The notes under the pieces were generated by a model. It was not told the origin of the DNA. It saw only the letters and a program-made list of their open reading frames with translations, and did not search any database. From Bacteroides sp. (GTDB taxonomy: Bacteria; Bacteroidota; Bacteroidia; Bacteroidales; Bacteroidaceae): a stretch of 64,000 bases of DNA. A program made the position numbers and the translations under genes. The DNA is taken from assembly GCA_021201335.1 (NCBI GenBank), contig JAJQFD010000016.1:113365-177364 (forward strand). The letters run 5' to 3'. Numbering within the stretch: the first letter of the stretch is position 1; each line of letters starts with the position of its first letter. Below are positions 46,071 to 55,248 of this stretch, piece by piece.

Positions 46071-47243
46071 ATGGAAGTTTTAACTATAAATACCATAGGA
46101 ATTATCCTAATATCGTCATCATGTTTTTTATTTATTGTCCAAGCATTTTATTATCTTGGATTATATAATAAACTATATAAGTACAACATAGCAAATTCAA
46201 AAGCTAAAAATGATATTCGTGAAGAATATCCTCCTTTGTCTGTTATAATATGTGCTAAAGATCAGGCAGAAAATCTTCGAAGCTATTTGCCACTTATATT
46301 GGAGCAAGATTATCCCAAATTTGAAGTTATAATTATAAATAACAACTCTTCTGATGAAAGTAAAGACATACTTTCCTCTCTTGAAGAAAAATATCCTCAT
46401 TTATACCATAGTTTTACTCCAGAAACAGCCCGCTATATCAGTCATAAAAAATTGTCAATTACCTTGGGGATTAAAGCCAGTAAATATGACTGGGTGGTGT
46501 TCACTGAAGCCAATTGTTACCCTGTGAGTAATAACTGGTTAAAACTAATGGCTCGTAATTTCACTCCTAAAACGGAAATAGTGCTAGGATATAGCATATA
46601 CGATTATGCAAAGGGGTGGCTTAATAAATGTATTTCTTTCGACATGCTTTTCCACTCTATAAGATATCTAGGATTTGCTTTGATAAGAAAACCATATATG
46701 GGTATAGGACGTAACATGGCGTATAGAAAAGAATTGTTTTTTAAACACAAAGGATTCTCTGCACATTTGAACTTACAAAGAGGAGACGATGATCTATTTA
46801 TTAATCAGGTCTCAAATGGTAGGAATACCCGTGTTGAGACTGACTTACAAGCTGCAATATGTCTCAAGCACTCTAAAACATCCAAGGAATGGAAAGAAGA
46901 AAAGATAAATTATACCGCCACTTCAAAACATTTTAAAGGAATACAAAGAAGTTTACTCGGATTCGAAACTTTTTCAAGAATACTTTTCTATATAGTAACG
47001 ATATCGGGTATTGTTTATAGTATATTGTTTAAGCATTGGTTATTAGTAGGAGCATTAATAATAATCTGGGCTCTTCGTTATATCATGCAGGCAACTGTCA
47101 TTAATAAAACGGCAAAAGTATTGGGAAACAAAAGAAGATACTATTTTAGCCTTCCTATCTTCGATATATTGCAACCGATCCAATCGCTTACTTTTAAAAT
47201 TAATAAATCTATTCGTGGTAATTCTGAATTTATGAGAAAATAA
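46071..47243 (+). CDS. Membrane-bound family 2 glycosyltransferase
   Basis: 390 aa from ATG 46071 (MEVLTINTIG); the track's TTG start lies inside the promoter. An N-terminal helix (GIILISSSCFLFIVQAFYYL) is followed by a GT-A domain: LSVIICAKDQAENL, EVIIINNNSSDES, DWVVFTEANCYPVSNNW (in the place of the DxD region) and RGDDDLFINQ with the likely catalytic Asp. Two C-terminal helices (~305-350) anchor it. Such enzymes build surface polysaccharide or glycolipid on the cytoplasmic face. No other glycan-assembly genes are adjacent. Acceptor and donor unknown. Confidence 0.9.
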   Translation: MEVLTINTIGIILISSSCFLFIVQAFYYLGLYNKLYKYNIANSKAKNDIREEYPPLSVIICAKDQAENLRSYLPLILEQDYPKFEVIIINNNSSDESKDILSSLEEKYPHLYHSFTPETARYISHKKLSITLGIKASKYDWVVFTEANCYPVSNNWLKLMARNFTPKTEIVLGYSIYDYAKGWLNKCISFDMLFHSIRYLGFALIRKPYMGIGRNMAYRKELFFKHKGFSAHLNLQRGDDDLFINQVSNGRNTRVETDLQAAICLKHSKTSKEWKEEKINYTATSKHFKGIQRSLLGFETFSRILFYIVTISGIVYSILFKHWLLVGALIIIWALRYIMQATVINKTAKVLGNKRRYYFSLPIFDILQPIQSLTFKINKSIRGNSEFMRK

Positions 47244-47259
47244 AATGAATAATTTAGTA

Positions 47260-48507
47260 TTATTCATATCTCATGGAAGTAACCGGATTTATCCGGGTAA
47301 TAAGGAAAGAAGGGCCAATAAGCATTAATACAGCTGCTGTCAGGGTTGCCAAATTAATCAAAAGAAATAAACTCAAACTAAGACTCATAGGCACAGAATC
47401 TGTATAATAAGTTTCAGGATCCAATTTAAAGACATTAAAATGTGTTTGAAGAAAGTAAAATCCCATAGCAATTATATTGCCCCAGAACATTCCTTTACTA
47501 ATAAGGAAAATAGAGAACCAAAGGAAAATTTTACGAATACTATAATTAGTTGCACCTAGAGCCTTCAATACTCCTATCATATTAGTACGCTCCAGAATAA
47601 TGATTAATAAACCAGAAATCATTGTAAAGCCAGCTACACCAACCATTAATATCAGAATAAGCCAAACATTCATATCCAAAAAGTTCAGCCAATCAAAAAT
47701 CTGAGGATTTATCTGCTCTATACTACGTATATAGTAGAAATTATTTGTACCGACATATTCTAAATAACGATCGGTGTCCGAAGATATTTTATACGTTACC
47801 TCAGCCAGTTTATCATAATCATAAATCTGTAATTCCAACCCACTCACCTGCCCTGAATTCCAACCATATAAACGATTAACAGTATAAATATCTGTTATCA
47901 GGAAATAATTATCATATTCAGAAGAATTAGTCTGATAGATACCTTTAATGGTAAGCCGACGAGCCCTGATATCTTTTTCAAAATAATAAGTATAAACACG
48001 ATCTCCAAGTTGTAGTTTCAGTTTATTAGCTAATGTTTTAGAAATAAGAACTTCATTACTGGCAACGGAATCTGAAAAAGCAGGGATTTCACCTTCAACT
48101 AGATGATCACGAAAAAAAGTAAAATCATACTCCTGACCTGCCCCTTTTAAAATCATCCCTTGAAAAGCATCATCCGTTTTAATCATTCCAGGCTTAGTGG
48201 AATAACGTTGTACATGTTTTACATCTGGGTAATTTTCTAAAGCCTTCCACATACTATCCGGCACTATAATTGGATATGTTTCGAATGAACGAACGGCATC
48301 GAAATTACTGATTTGGATATGAGAACCGAAACCTTTTACCTTACTACTTACTTCTTTTTTAAAGCCAATAACTACTGCAACAGATATAATCATTACAGCC
48401 AATCCTATGGCTATACCAGCTGTCGCAATCAGTATAGCAGGACGGGAAACTTGCTTATTTCCATCTTTTTCTTTGTAAATACGTTTGGCTATAAAAAGTT
48501 CGAACAC
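47260..48507 (-). CDS. LolC/LolE-type ABC transporter permease (FtsX-like)
   Basis: 415 aa inner-membrane protein. The N-terminus FELFIAKRIYKEKDGNKQVS, then ILIATAGIAIGLAVMIISVAVV, is typical of lipoprotein-release permeases. A periplasmic MacB_PCD-like domain spans ~45-260, and three C-terminal helices follow (LILILMVGVAGFTMISGLLIII; FSIFLISKGMFWGNIIAMG; LFLLINLATLTAAVLMLIG). In Bacteroidota a single such permease probably serves as a homodimer with LolD; no lolD is adjacent. Its start is 11 nt after the aminotransferase stop, so they are likely co-transcribed. Confidence 0.92.
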   Translation of the reverse strand: MFELFIAKRIYKEKDGNKQVSRPAILIATAGIAIGLAVMIISVAVVIGFKKEVSSKVKGFGSHIQISNFDAVRSFETYPIIVPDSMWKALENYPDVKHVQRYSTKPGMIKTDDAFQGMILKGAGQEYDFTFFRDHLVEGEIPAFSDSVASNEVLISKTLANKLKLQLGDRVYTYYFEKDIRARRLTIKGIYQTNSSEYDNYFLITDIYTVNRLYGWNSGQVSGLELQIYDYDKLAEVTYKISSDTDRYLEYVGTNNFYYIRSIEQINPQIFDWLNFLDMNVWLILILMVGVAGFTMISGLLIIILERTNMIGVLKALGATNYSIRKIFLWFSIFLISKGMFWGNIIAMGFYFLQTHFNVFKLDPETYYTDSVPMSLSLSLFLLINLATLTAAVLMLIGPSFLITRINPVTSMRYE

Positions 48508-48518
48508 AACTTTCTCTT

Positions 48519-49718
48519 TTAAATAACTCTTCCCGGATAGGCCTCTAATGCTTTTTCCAAAACCAACAGAGCACGACTTAAATCCTTTTTATTTAAAACA
48601 TATGCGATACGAACCTCATTTCGTCCCAGACCTGGGGTAGTATAGAAACCGGATGCAGGAGCCATGAAAACAGTTTGACCTTCATATTCAAAATCAGAAA
48701 GACACCAAGCACAGAATTTATCAGAATCATCCACCGGAAGCTTAGCCACTGTGTAAAACGCCCCCATCGGTATAGGTGAATATACACCCGAAATACGATT
48801 TAATCCATCAATGAGACATTTCCGCCTCTCTACATATTCATCATAAGTTTCAAGAGCATATTCAAGAGAGGCATCCAATGAAGCTTCGGCTGCAATTTGC
48901 CCAATTAAAGGTGGACTTAAGCGAGCCTGACAAAATTTCATCACGGCGTCCCGTACAGTCTTATTCTTGGTAATGAGCATGCCAATACGAATTCCACATT
49001 CAGAATAGCGTTTTGAAACTGAATCAATCAATACTACATTCTCCTCAATTCCTTCCAAATGACAGGCAGAAATATATGGTGAACCCGTATAAATAAACTC
49101 ACGATAAACTTCATCTGAAAACAAGAAAAGATCATATTTCTTAACAATATCCCGTATCTGATTCATTTCCCGGCGGGAATATAAATACCCAGTCGGATTA
49201 TTCGGGTTACATATCAGAATACCTTTCGTCCGCTCATTGATTAATTTCTCAAACTTTTCAACCTTTGGCAATGAGAATCCCTCCTCAATAGTAGTAGTGA
49301 TTGTACGAATCTTAGCACCCGCAGAGATAGCAAAAGCCATATAGTTGGCATAAGCTGGTTCCGGAACAATAATCTCATCACCCGGATTCAGACAGGAAAG
49401 AAAAGCAAATAAAACAGCTTCCGAACCTCCCGTAGCAATAATTATATCGTCTGCAGTCAGGTTTATATTGAACTTAGCATAGTAATGTATTAACTTTTCA
49501 CGATAACTTCTATATCCGGCGCTTGGACTGTATTCCAGCACTTTACGGTCAATTCCGCGTATGGCATCAATTGCCGCCTGAGGAGTAGGCAAATCAGGTT
49601 GCCCGATATTCAGGTGAAATACATGAATTCCTTTTTGTTTAGCTGCGTCAGCCAAAGGGGCCAGTTTTCTAATCGGAGATGCTGGCATCTCATTGCCCCG
49701 AACGGATATGGTTGGCAT
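48519..49718 (-). CDS. Class I/II PLP-dependent aminotransferase (AspC-like)
   Basis: 399 aa fold-type I aminotransferase. Substrate-binding start HLNIGQPDLPTPQAA, PLP-contacting ATGGSEAVLFAF, NPNNPTGYLYSRREM, Schiff-base Lys in DSVSKRYSECGIRIG (~240), and NEVRIAYVLN with the carboxylate-binding Arg (~375). Closest by motif to aspartate or branched-chain/aromatic aminotransferases; amino acid specificity is not decidable. It has a good promoter upstream. Confidence 0.93.
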   Translation of the reverse strand: MPTISVRGNEMPASPIRKLAPLADAAKQKGIHVFHLNIGQPDLPTPQAAIDAIRGIDRKVLEYSPSAGYRSYREKLIHYYAKFNINLTADDIIIATGGSEAVLFAFLSCLNPGDEIIVPEPAYANYMAFAISAGAKIRTITTTIEEGFSLPKVEKFEKLINERTKGILICNPNNPTGYLYSRREMNQIRDIVKKYDLFLFSDEVYREFIYTGSPYISACHLEGIEENVVLIDSVSKRYSECGIRIGMLITKNKTVRDAVMKFCQARLSPPLIGQIAAEASLDASLEYALETYDEYVERRKCLIDGLNRISGVYSPIPMGAFYTVAKLPVDDSDKFCAWCLSDFEYEGQTVFMAPASGFYTTPGLGRNEVRIAYVLNKKDLSRALLVLEKALEAYPGRVI

Positions 49719-49747
49719 GGTGATACTCTATTACTATTTGTGATGTG

Positions 49748-49779
49748 CAAAGATAGAGTTTCACAAATTATGAAGCAAA
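49748..49779 (-). promoter_or_regulatory. Promoter of the aminotransferase-LolC/E unit
   Basis: On the minus strand TTTG (complement of 49776-49779) and TATCTTTG (complement of 49748-49755) are separated by 20 nt, a complete consensus pair about 30 nt before the ATG at 49718. Confidence 0.75.
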
Positions 49780-49860
49780 CAAATAGTTAACAAAAAACAG
49801 GATTGCTGGTCGAGGCTGAACTTTTAGAGTATTTAACGTGTATTTATAAAAGAAAAGGCA

Positions 49861-49868
49861 TATTTTTG
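49861..49868 (+). promoter_or_regulatory. -7 element of the isomerase-like gene
   Basis: TATTTTTG fits TAnnTTTG, 29 nt before the ATG at 49898. No clear -33 box. Confidence 0.45.
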
Positions 49869-49897
49869 CCACTTAGAATATTAACAACAACATCATA

Positions 49898-51136
49898 ATG
49901 ATTTTAAACCTCATAACGTTTGCTTCTGAGCTAAATAAGAATATCACAGTTCAAACCGCACATGAATTTATCCTGAGTGAATTAGCTAATCACTTTACTT
50001 TAAATTTTGTGGACGATAAAGATATCAGAAAGCTCGGTCCCAACGATTTTAGCCTGATTTTTATTGCAACAGGCGGGGTAGAAAGAAAAGTTATGCATGC
50101 TTTTGAACATCTTCCCCGCCCTGCGGTGATGTTGGCAGATGACATGCAAAATTCACTAGCAGCGGCTTTAGAGATATCCTCCTGGCTGAGAAGCCGGGGT
50201 ATTAAAAGTGAGATTTTACATGGAGAAACTCAGAATATTGTTCATCGTATTGAAATTTTACATCAAAATTTCCAGGCTCAACGTTCTTTATTCGGCACAA
50301 GGGTGGGAGTTATTGGAACTCCCTCATCCTGGCTTATTGCAAGTAATGTTGATTACCTGTTAGCTAAAAGACGATGGGGAGTTGAATATGTTGATATTCC
50401 ATTGGATAAAATTTACGAGAAGTTCGATCGTATATCAGATGATGAAGTTGGAGAAGTTTCCGCCGAAATTGTAAGTAGAGCATTAGCTATTCGTGAAGGA
50501 ACTCCGGAAGACATGTTGAAGGCCATGCGTCTCTATCGGGCCATTAAAGAAATATGCATTGAAAAAAAATTGGATGCTATAACTCTCAGTTGTTTCAAAT
50601 TGATAGAACATACCCAAAGTACAGGTTGTCTGGCTCTCTCCTTATTAAATGATGATGGAATACTGGCTGGATGTGAAGGCGACCTTCAATCTATATTTAC
50701 TCTTTTGGCTATAAAGGCTTTGACTGGTAAAACAGGTTTTATGGCCAATCCATCTCTCATTAACAATAAAACGAATGAAGTTATTTTTGCTCATTGTACA
50801 GTTGGCCTTAAACTAACCGAGAAATATATCATCAGGAGCCATTTTGAAACCGGCTTAGGAATAGCGATAGAAGGACTTCTTCCCACCGGAGAGATTACAG
50901 TTGTAAAATGTGGCGGAGAATCATTAGACGAATATTTCCTGAGTTCAGGGCATTTGGTGGAAAATACCAATTACGTTAATATGTGCCGTACCCAGGTACG
51001 CATTAAATTGGATGTTTCTACTAATTATTTTCTAAAAACGCCCTTAGGTAACCATCATATTATTGTACAAGGCAATTATGTTGAAAGATTACAGGAATTT
51101 TTCCAAGCGAATGCCTGTAAAAACATTGTATCTTAA
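49898..51136 (+). CDS. L-fucose/L-arabinose isomerase-fold protein
   Basis: 412 aa soluble protein. It shows the layout of the fucose/arabinose isomerase superfamily: an N-terminal alpha/beta region that handles IFIATGGVERKVM and GVIGTPSSWLIASN, and a C-terminal domain with LDAITLSCFKLIEHTQSTGC, the metal-ligand-like AGCEGDLQSIFTLLAIKALTG (part), IFAHCTVGL and TVVKCGGESLDEY. In true isomerases Glu, Asp and His bind Mn2+; here Glu/Asp of CEGD and His of AHCT are candidates. A pentose or deoxyhexose isomerase or related non-catalytic role is possible. No sugar operon surrounds it. I would not assign a substrate. Confidence 0.75.
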   Translation: MILNLITFASELNKNITVQTAHEFILSELANHFTLNFVDDKDIRKLGPNDFSLIFIATGGVERKVMHAFEHLPRPAVMLADDMQNSLAAALEISSWLRSRGIKSEILHGETQNIVHRIEILHQNFQAQRSLFGTRVGVIGTPSSWLIASNVDYLLAKRRWGVEYVDIPLDKIYEKFDRISDDEVGEVSAEIVSRALAIREGTPEDMLKAMRLYRAIKEICIEKKLDAITLSCFKLIEHTQSTGCLALSLLNDDGILAGCEGDLQSIFTLLAIKALTGKTGFMANPSLINNKTNEVIFAHCTVGLKLTEKYIIRSHFETGLGIAIEGLLPTGEITVVKCGGESLDEYFLSSGHLVENTNYVNMCRTQVRIKLDVSTNYFLKTPLGNHHIIVQGNYVERLQEFFQANACKNIVS

Positions 51137-51200
51137 CCTTGTCTTCATATAGCTGTAATATATTTCTCTCATTTTTGCAACAAATGTTAAAGTAGAAACA

Positions 51201-51890
51201 ATGAACAATTATCGTATTTTAGTTGTCGATGACGAAGAAGATTTATGTGAAATCCTAAAATTTAATCTTGAAAACGAAGGATATACAGTTGATACAGCTA
51301 ATTCGGCGGAAGAGGCTCTTAAAATGGATATCAGTAGCTATGACCTGCTCCTACTGGATGTAATGATGGGCGAGATATCCGGTTTTAAAATGGCCAGTAT
51401 CCTAAAAAAAGAAAAAAAAACCACCCACATACCTATCATATTTATCACAGCTAAAGATACTGAAAACGACACAGTTACCGGATTTAATCTGGGAGCAGAT
51501 GACTATATTTCCAAACCTTTCTCATTACGTGAAGTGATTGTCCGTATTAAAGCGGTATTAAGGCGCTTGCATAAGGAGAATGCTAATCCAGTTCCAGAGC
51601 AGCTTATATATAATACATTGGTGATTGATATCTCACAAAAAAAAGTGAGTATAGATGGAGAAGAAATCTCACTTACTAAAAAAGAATTTGAGATACTTTT
51701 TTTACTTCTCCAAAACAAGGGACGGGTATTTTCTAGAGAGGATATGTTATCCAGAATATGGAGTGAAGAGGTTTATGTACTCGACCGCACTATAGATGTA
51801 AATATTACCCGTCTGAGAAAGAAAATTGGTGAATACGGCAAATGTATTGTTACTCGCTTGGGATATGGATATTGCTTCGAAGCCAAATAA
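51201..51890 (+). CDS. OmpR/PhoB-family response regulator
   Basis: 229 aa. Receiver domain (1-120) with the acidic pocket VVDDEED, phospho-acceptor Asp in LLLLDVMMG (~53), Thr in FITAKD and Lys in DDYISKPFSLRE. A winged-helix DNA-binding domain (~130-228: LTKKEFEILFLLLQNKGRVFSRE, TIDVNITRLRKKIG) follows. Start ATG 51201; 18 nt separate it from the histidine kinase. Closest in layout to PhoB/PhoP-type regulators; regulon unknown. Confidence 0.95.
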   Translation: MNNYRILVVDDEEDLCEILKFNLENEGYTVDTANSAEEALKMDISSYDLLLLDVMMGEISGFKMASILKKEKKTTHIPIIFITAKDTENDTVTGFNLGADDYISKPFSLREVIVRIKAVLRRLHKENANPVPEQLIYNTLVIDISQKKVSIDGEEISLTKKEFEILFLLLQNKGRVFSREDMLSRIWSEEVYVLDRTIDVNITRLRKKIGEYGKCIVTRLGYGYCFEAK

Positions 51891-51908
51891 TCTTCTGTAA
51901 TATTCTTC

Positions 51909-53681
51909 ATGGCTGAAAAATCTAAATATTTCATTTCACTCGACCGGAAATTATTTCTTTCGGCTGTAAGCATGTTTCTAGTTTTTGTAAGTTGTTTCAT
52001 CATTTATCAATTCCAGCGGGAAAGAACTTACAAAATAGACATGTTAAATCACAAACTGCAGGATTATAATAAATTAATGTATAAAGAACTGCAGGAAAAC
52101 AATGATAGTCTGTCTACACTAAATTTATTTATCGATCACATTGGAATTGAAGGATTAAGGATAACCGTTATTGACCTCCAGGGAAACATTATCTTTGATA
52201 GCTCTGGCGTTGACTATGATGAGTTGGAAAACCATCTGGAAAGGAAAGAAATACAAGAAGCTATTGAAAAAGGTACAGGTTACGCTGTGCGTCGGGTATC
52301 AAAAGTAACTGGTATAACTTATTTTTATTCGGCAAAAAGATGCAATAAGTATATTCTCCGAACGGCAGTACCTTATAATACGGAAGTGCGAGAAAGTCTT
52401 AAAACAGACATGCATTATATCTGGTTTTCTATAATTATAGCGCTTATCTTAATATTCATTTTCTATAAACTTACGCGCCGTTTAGGAAAATCCATCGATA
52501 ATCTCAAAAATTTTGCTCTTTGCATTGAAAAGAATGCACCTTTCTACCTACAATCTAACCATAATTCTTCATACGATGAGCTGGATGAGATTTCGCAACA
52601 TATCATGCAGATTTATCAACGACTCCTCGAAACAAAAGAAGAACTCAACAGGGAAAGAGACAAATTAATAGCCCATTTACAAACGTCAAAAGAAGGTCTG
52701 GGGGTATTCAGTCATGATAAAAAAGAAATATTAGTCAATAACCTATTTATCCAATATATTAATTTTATTTCCGACTATAACCTGAGAACCACTGAAGAGA
52801 CATTTGGTATAACCGAGTTGCAACCTATTACTGACTTTATTAACCGGATGCAAAAAAAATCTATTGGGAAAGAAGATAAAAGAATGTCTCTCAACTTTTC
52901 TAAAAACGGCCGTAACTTTATGGTTGAATGTATCATCTTCCAAGATCATAGTTTTGAAATTACAATTAATGATATCACTCTCGAGGAAGAACAGTCCTCA
53001 CTAAAGCGTAAGTTAACACAGAATATTGCTCATGAATTAAAAACGCCCGTTAGCAGCATACAAGGATATCTCGAAACACTTGTATTCAATGAAGATATTG
53101 ACCCCCAAAAAGCCAAAACCTTTTTACTCCGATGTTATGAACAAAGTAACCGGCTGAGTAAGTTGCTAAGGGATATTTCCGTATTGACCCGGATGGATGA
53201 AGCTGCCAACATGCTTGAGATTGAACAAGTGGATATAACAAATATTGTTGAAGTAATTATTAATGAAGAAGCCCTGGAAATCGATAAAAAACAAATTAAG
53301 GTCATTAATAATCTTAAAAGACACATTCATATTCGTGGTAATTATTCACTTATCTATTCAATCTTCCGCAATCTGATGGATAATGCCATAGCTTATGGAG
53401 GAAACGAAATACAAATAATTATTAATTGTTTTCGCGAAGACGATAATTTTTACTACTTTAGCTTTGCCGATACGGGAGTTGGAGTTAGTACCGAACATCT
53501 GCAACGACTCTTTGAACGCTTCTATCGCATTGACAAAGGACGTTCACGCAAGCTGGGAGGTACGGGTCTGGGACTTGCCATTGTAAAAAATGCAGTATTG
53601 ATTCATGGAGGAAAGATATCGGCAAAACATTACCAGGGAGGCGGCCTGGAATTTATTTTCACACTTGCTAAAGATAGGTAA
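51909..53681 (+). CDS. Membrane sensor histidine kinase (PhoR-like)
   Basis: 590 aa. Membrane helices at ~14-33 and ~173-192 enclose a periplasmic sensor domain with a PAS/dCACHE-like feel (IEGLRITVIDLQGNIIFDS). Next a HAMP-like/helical linker and PAS-like segment (~250-360), HisKA with phospho-His in AHELKTPVSSIQGYL (His 375), and HATPase_c with N-box (IFRNLMDNAIAYGG), DTGVGV, FERFYRID and GTGLGLAIV. All catalytic motifs are intact. Partner of the regulator directly upstream; DUF5106 follows 6 nt later. Confidence 0.95.
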   Translation: MAEKSKYFISLDRKLFLSAVSMFLVFVSCFIIYQFQRERTYKIDMLNHKLQDYNKLMYKELQENNDSLSTLNLFIDHIGIEGLRITVIDLQGNIIFDSSGVDYDELENHLERKEIQEAIEKGTGYAVRRVSKVTGITYFYSAKRCNKYILRTAVPYNTEVRESLKTDMHYIWFSIIIALILIFIFYKLTRRLGKSIDNLKNFALCIEKNAPFYLQSNHNSSYDELDEISQHIMQIYQRLLETKEELNRERDKLIAHLQTSKEGLGVFSHDKKEILVNNLFIQYINFISDYNLRTTEETFGITELQPITDFINRMQKKSIGKEDKRMSLNFSKNGRNFMVECIIFQDHSFEITINDITLEEEQSSLKRKLTQNIAHELKTPVSSIQGYLETLVFNEDIDPQKAKTFLLRCYEQSNRLSKLLRDISVLTRMDEAANMLEIEQVDITNIVEVIINEEALEIDKKQIKVINNLKRHIHIRGNYSLIYSIFRNLMDNAIAYGGNEIQIIINCFREDDNFYYFSFADTGVGVSTEHLQRLFERFYRIDKGRSRKLGGTGLGLAIVKNAVLIHGGKISAKHYQGGGLEFIFTLAKDR

Positions 53682-53687
53682 AAGAAA

Positions 53688-54656
53688 ATGAAAAGAATTA
53701 ATTACATTGCACTGGCAGTATTCTTTTTATGCTGCTCATGTAAAAACGGAAATGCTTCCGGAAATGAAAACAGCAAAAACCCTACAACTCCGAAACAAGA
53801 AACTGTCAGCAAAGATTCTGTTGTACTATCCCCTATCAAATATCCCGAAATCCCCACCATATTCACCCAACCGGAACAAAGAGCAGATTTTCTGGCCGAG
53901 CATTTTTGGGAACATTTTAACTTTGCCGACACTAATTATATTAATAAGCCAGAGATAACAGAACAATTCTGGGTGGACTATATTAATATCCTAGGATACA
54001 CTCCGCAAGAAAAAGCAAAAGGATACCTGAAAGATACTTTCAGAAAAGCTGAGCAAAACAAGAAAATGTACAACTACCTGGTTGATCTGGCCGATAAATA
54101 TTTGTATGATCCGAATTCGCCCTTCAGGCAAGAAGAATATTATATTGCTGTATTAGAAAGCATGGTAGCTTCACCTATCCTCCAAGACATAGAAAAAATA
54201 CGTCCAAAAGACCGTCTGAAAATAGCTTTAAAAAACCGCGTTGGTGAAAAAGCCAGCAACTTTACTTATACCCTGGAGTCCGGTAAACAAGGAAAGCTTT
54301 ATCAAATAAAATCCGACTATATCATTTTGTTTTTCAATAATCCGGGATGTTCAGCCTGTGAGGAAGCTATAAAACAGCTAAAATATTCACTAGCTATTAC
54401 AAAAGCAGTTATGGACAAAGAACTAACAATATTAGCGATCTATGCTGATCAGGACCTTGATGAATGGAAAAAGTACCGCAATGAATTTCCACAGGAATGG
54501 ATAAATGGATACGATAAAGAACAAGTTATTGAAATGAACCGAGTATATGATCTTAAAGCCAGTCCTACCATCTATCTGCTGGATAAGGACAAAAAAGTAA
54601 TCCTTAAAGATACAACAGTGGGTGCCATTGAAACATATTTGAAAGCCCGTATGTAA
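53688..54656 (+). CDS. DUF5106 thioredoxin-like lipoprotein
   Basis: 322 aa. Lipoprotein signal with lipobox FLCCSC (~20). DUF5106 (~60-200, FLAEHFWEHFNFADTNYIN; SPFRQEEYYIAVLES) is followed by a thioredoxin fold (~205-320, GEKASNFTYTLESGKQG, ILFFNNPGCSACEEAI with the CxxC, and ASPTIYLLDKDKKVILKD with cis-Pro). Redox cysteines are present, unlike the thioredoxin-fold protein at 12989. It is probably exported and membrane-anchored and acts on disulfides. Third gene of the two-component operon, which suggests that the system responds to envelope or redox stress (inference). Confidence 0.9.
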   Translation: MKRINYIALAVFFLCCSCKNGNASGNENSKNPTTPKQETVSKDSVVLSPIKYPEIPTIFTQPEQRADFLAEHFWEHFNFADTNYINKPEITEQFWVDYINILGYTPQEKAKGYLKDTFRKAEQNKKMYNYLVDLADKYLYDPNSPFRQEEYYIAVLESMVASPILQDIEKIRPKDRLKIALKNRVGEKASNFTYTLESGKQGKLYQIKSDYIILFFNNPGCSACEEAIKQLKYSLAITKAVMDKELTILAIYADQDLDEWKKYRNEFPQEWINGYDKEQVIEMNRVYDLKASPTIYLLDKDKKVILKDTTVGAIETYLKARM

Positions 54657-54703
54657 CTCTATATCTTTATCCCGCCCCTGATTTTTGTATAAGCTTACAA
54701 TAC

Positions 54704-54796
54704 CCGACAGGATGCACATCCTGTCACTACCTACATGCCCATCTTGTCACATACAGGATGGGCATCTTGTTATAGATAGGATGTGCATCCTGTCGG
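54704..54796. repeat. Nested palindromic repeat block, four related units
   Basis: Four copies of a unit close to GGATGNNCATCYTGT occur in 93 nt. The outer two form a 19-bp perfect inverted repeat (54704-54722 with 54778-54796, core ACAGGATGCACATCCT). An inner pair around CCCATC/GATGGG adds a second stem. Each unit is itself almost palindromic. It closes the response regulator/kinase/DUF5106 operon and could act as terminator or mRNA-end stabiliser. A REP-like element is possible. Confidence 0.8.
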
Positions 54797-54872
54797 ATAC
54801 ATTCTTCTTAATTTATAGTTATTATCCGCCGAAAAAATAATTCCCGAAGGTACATAAGTAACAGAAAGTTTA

Positions 54873-54880
54873 TACCTTTG
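54873..54880 (+). promoter_or_regulatory. -7 element upstream of the cobalamin riboswitch
   Basis: TACCTTTG matches TAnnTTTG and ends about 10 nt before the first riboswitch bases. No clean TTTG at -33. Confidence 0.6.
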
Positions 54881-54885
54881 CACCC

Positions 54886-55062
54886 ACATTGGTTCATTAT
54901 CCTCTTTTCAGGGGAGAGATTAAAAGGGAATCAGGTGAAAATCCTGAACAGTCCCGCTGCTGTAAGTTTCAATATAAACGTTGTAAGCAACTACTTTTGC
55001 CACTGGAATAAGACATCTGGGAAGGCGCTTAGGAAACGGAAACGAGTCAGAAAACCTGCCAT
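54886..55062 (+). promoter_or_regulatory. Cobalamin (adenosylcobalamin-type) riboswitch
   Basis: The conserved elements come in the standard order: a 5' P2-like AGGGAATCAGGTGAAAATCC, GTCCCGCTGCTGTAAG, GCCACTGG, then GGGAAGGCG and the B12-box end ACGAGTCAGAAAACCTGCC. It starts a few nt after a -7 box. It lies about 185 nt upstream of the DUF4465 start, with a short broken ORF between them. The class (AdoCbl versus other cobamide) cannot be decided by eye. The ORF at 54878..55099 is only a reading-frame shadow inside it. Confidence 0.94.
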
Positions 55063-55103
55063 GGATACATTACTTATTGCTTTCGAGGAAAAAGCATGAA
55101 AAG

Positions 55104-55217
55104 ATGAAAAGGAAGAAAACATTTTCCGTATGTATATTCGTAGAGTGATCAGTTTTTCAGCTGGTTCAACTACTTTTATGGGCAGAGCCGGAAGTATGTG
55201 TCAGTTTATCTATATGA
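55104..55217 (+). pseudogene. Possible remnant of a secreted-protein gene between riboswitch and DUF4465 gene
   Basis: An ATG at 55104 opens 14 codons (MKRKKTFSVCIFVE), then TGA at 55146-55148. The same frame continues SVFQLVQLLLWAEPEV and ends at 55215-55217. Read through, it resembles a signal peptide with Lys-rich start, hydrophobic core and a WA|E-type cleavage region, but nothing of a mature domain remains. It may be the debris of a receptor or another exported protein deleted from the locus, or merely a leader ORF. Weak evidence. Confidence 0.3.
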
Positions 55218-55248
55218 ATTTAATTATGAACTTATAAAATTGAAAATT

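Noticed and set aside
54704-54796. Possible CRISPR array
   Set aside because: Units are palindromic, too close and uneven, with no unique spacers of 25-40 nt and no cas genes nearby.
54878-55099. 73-aa ORF over the riboswitch
   Set aside because: It coincides with conserved cobalamin riboswitch bases and has no protein features.
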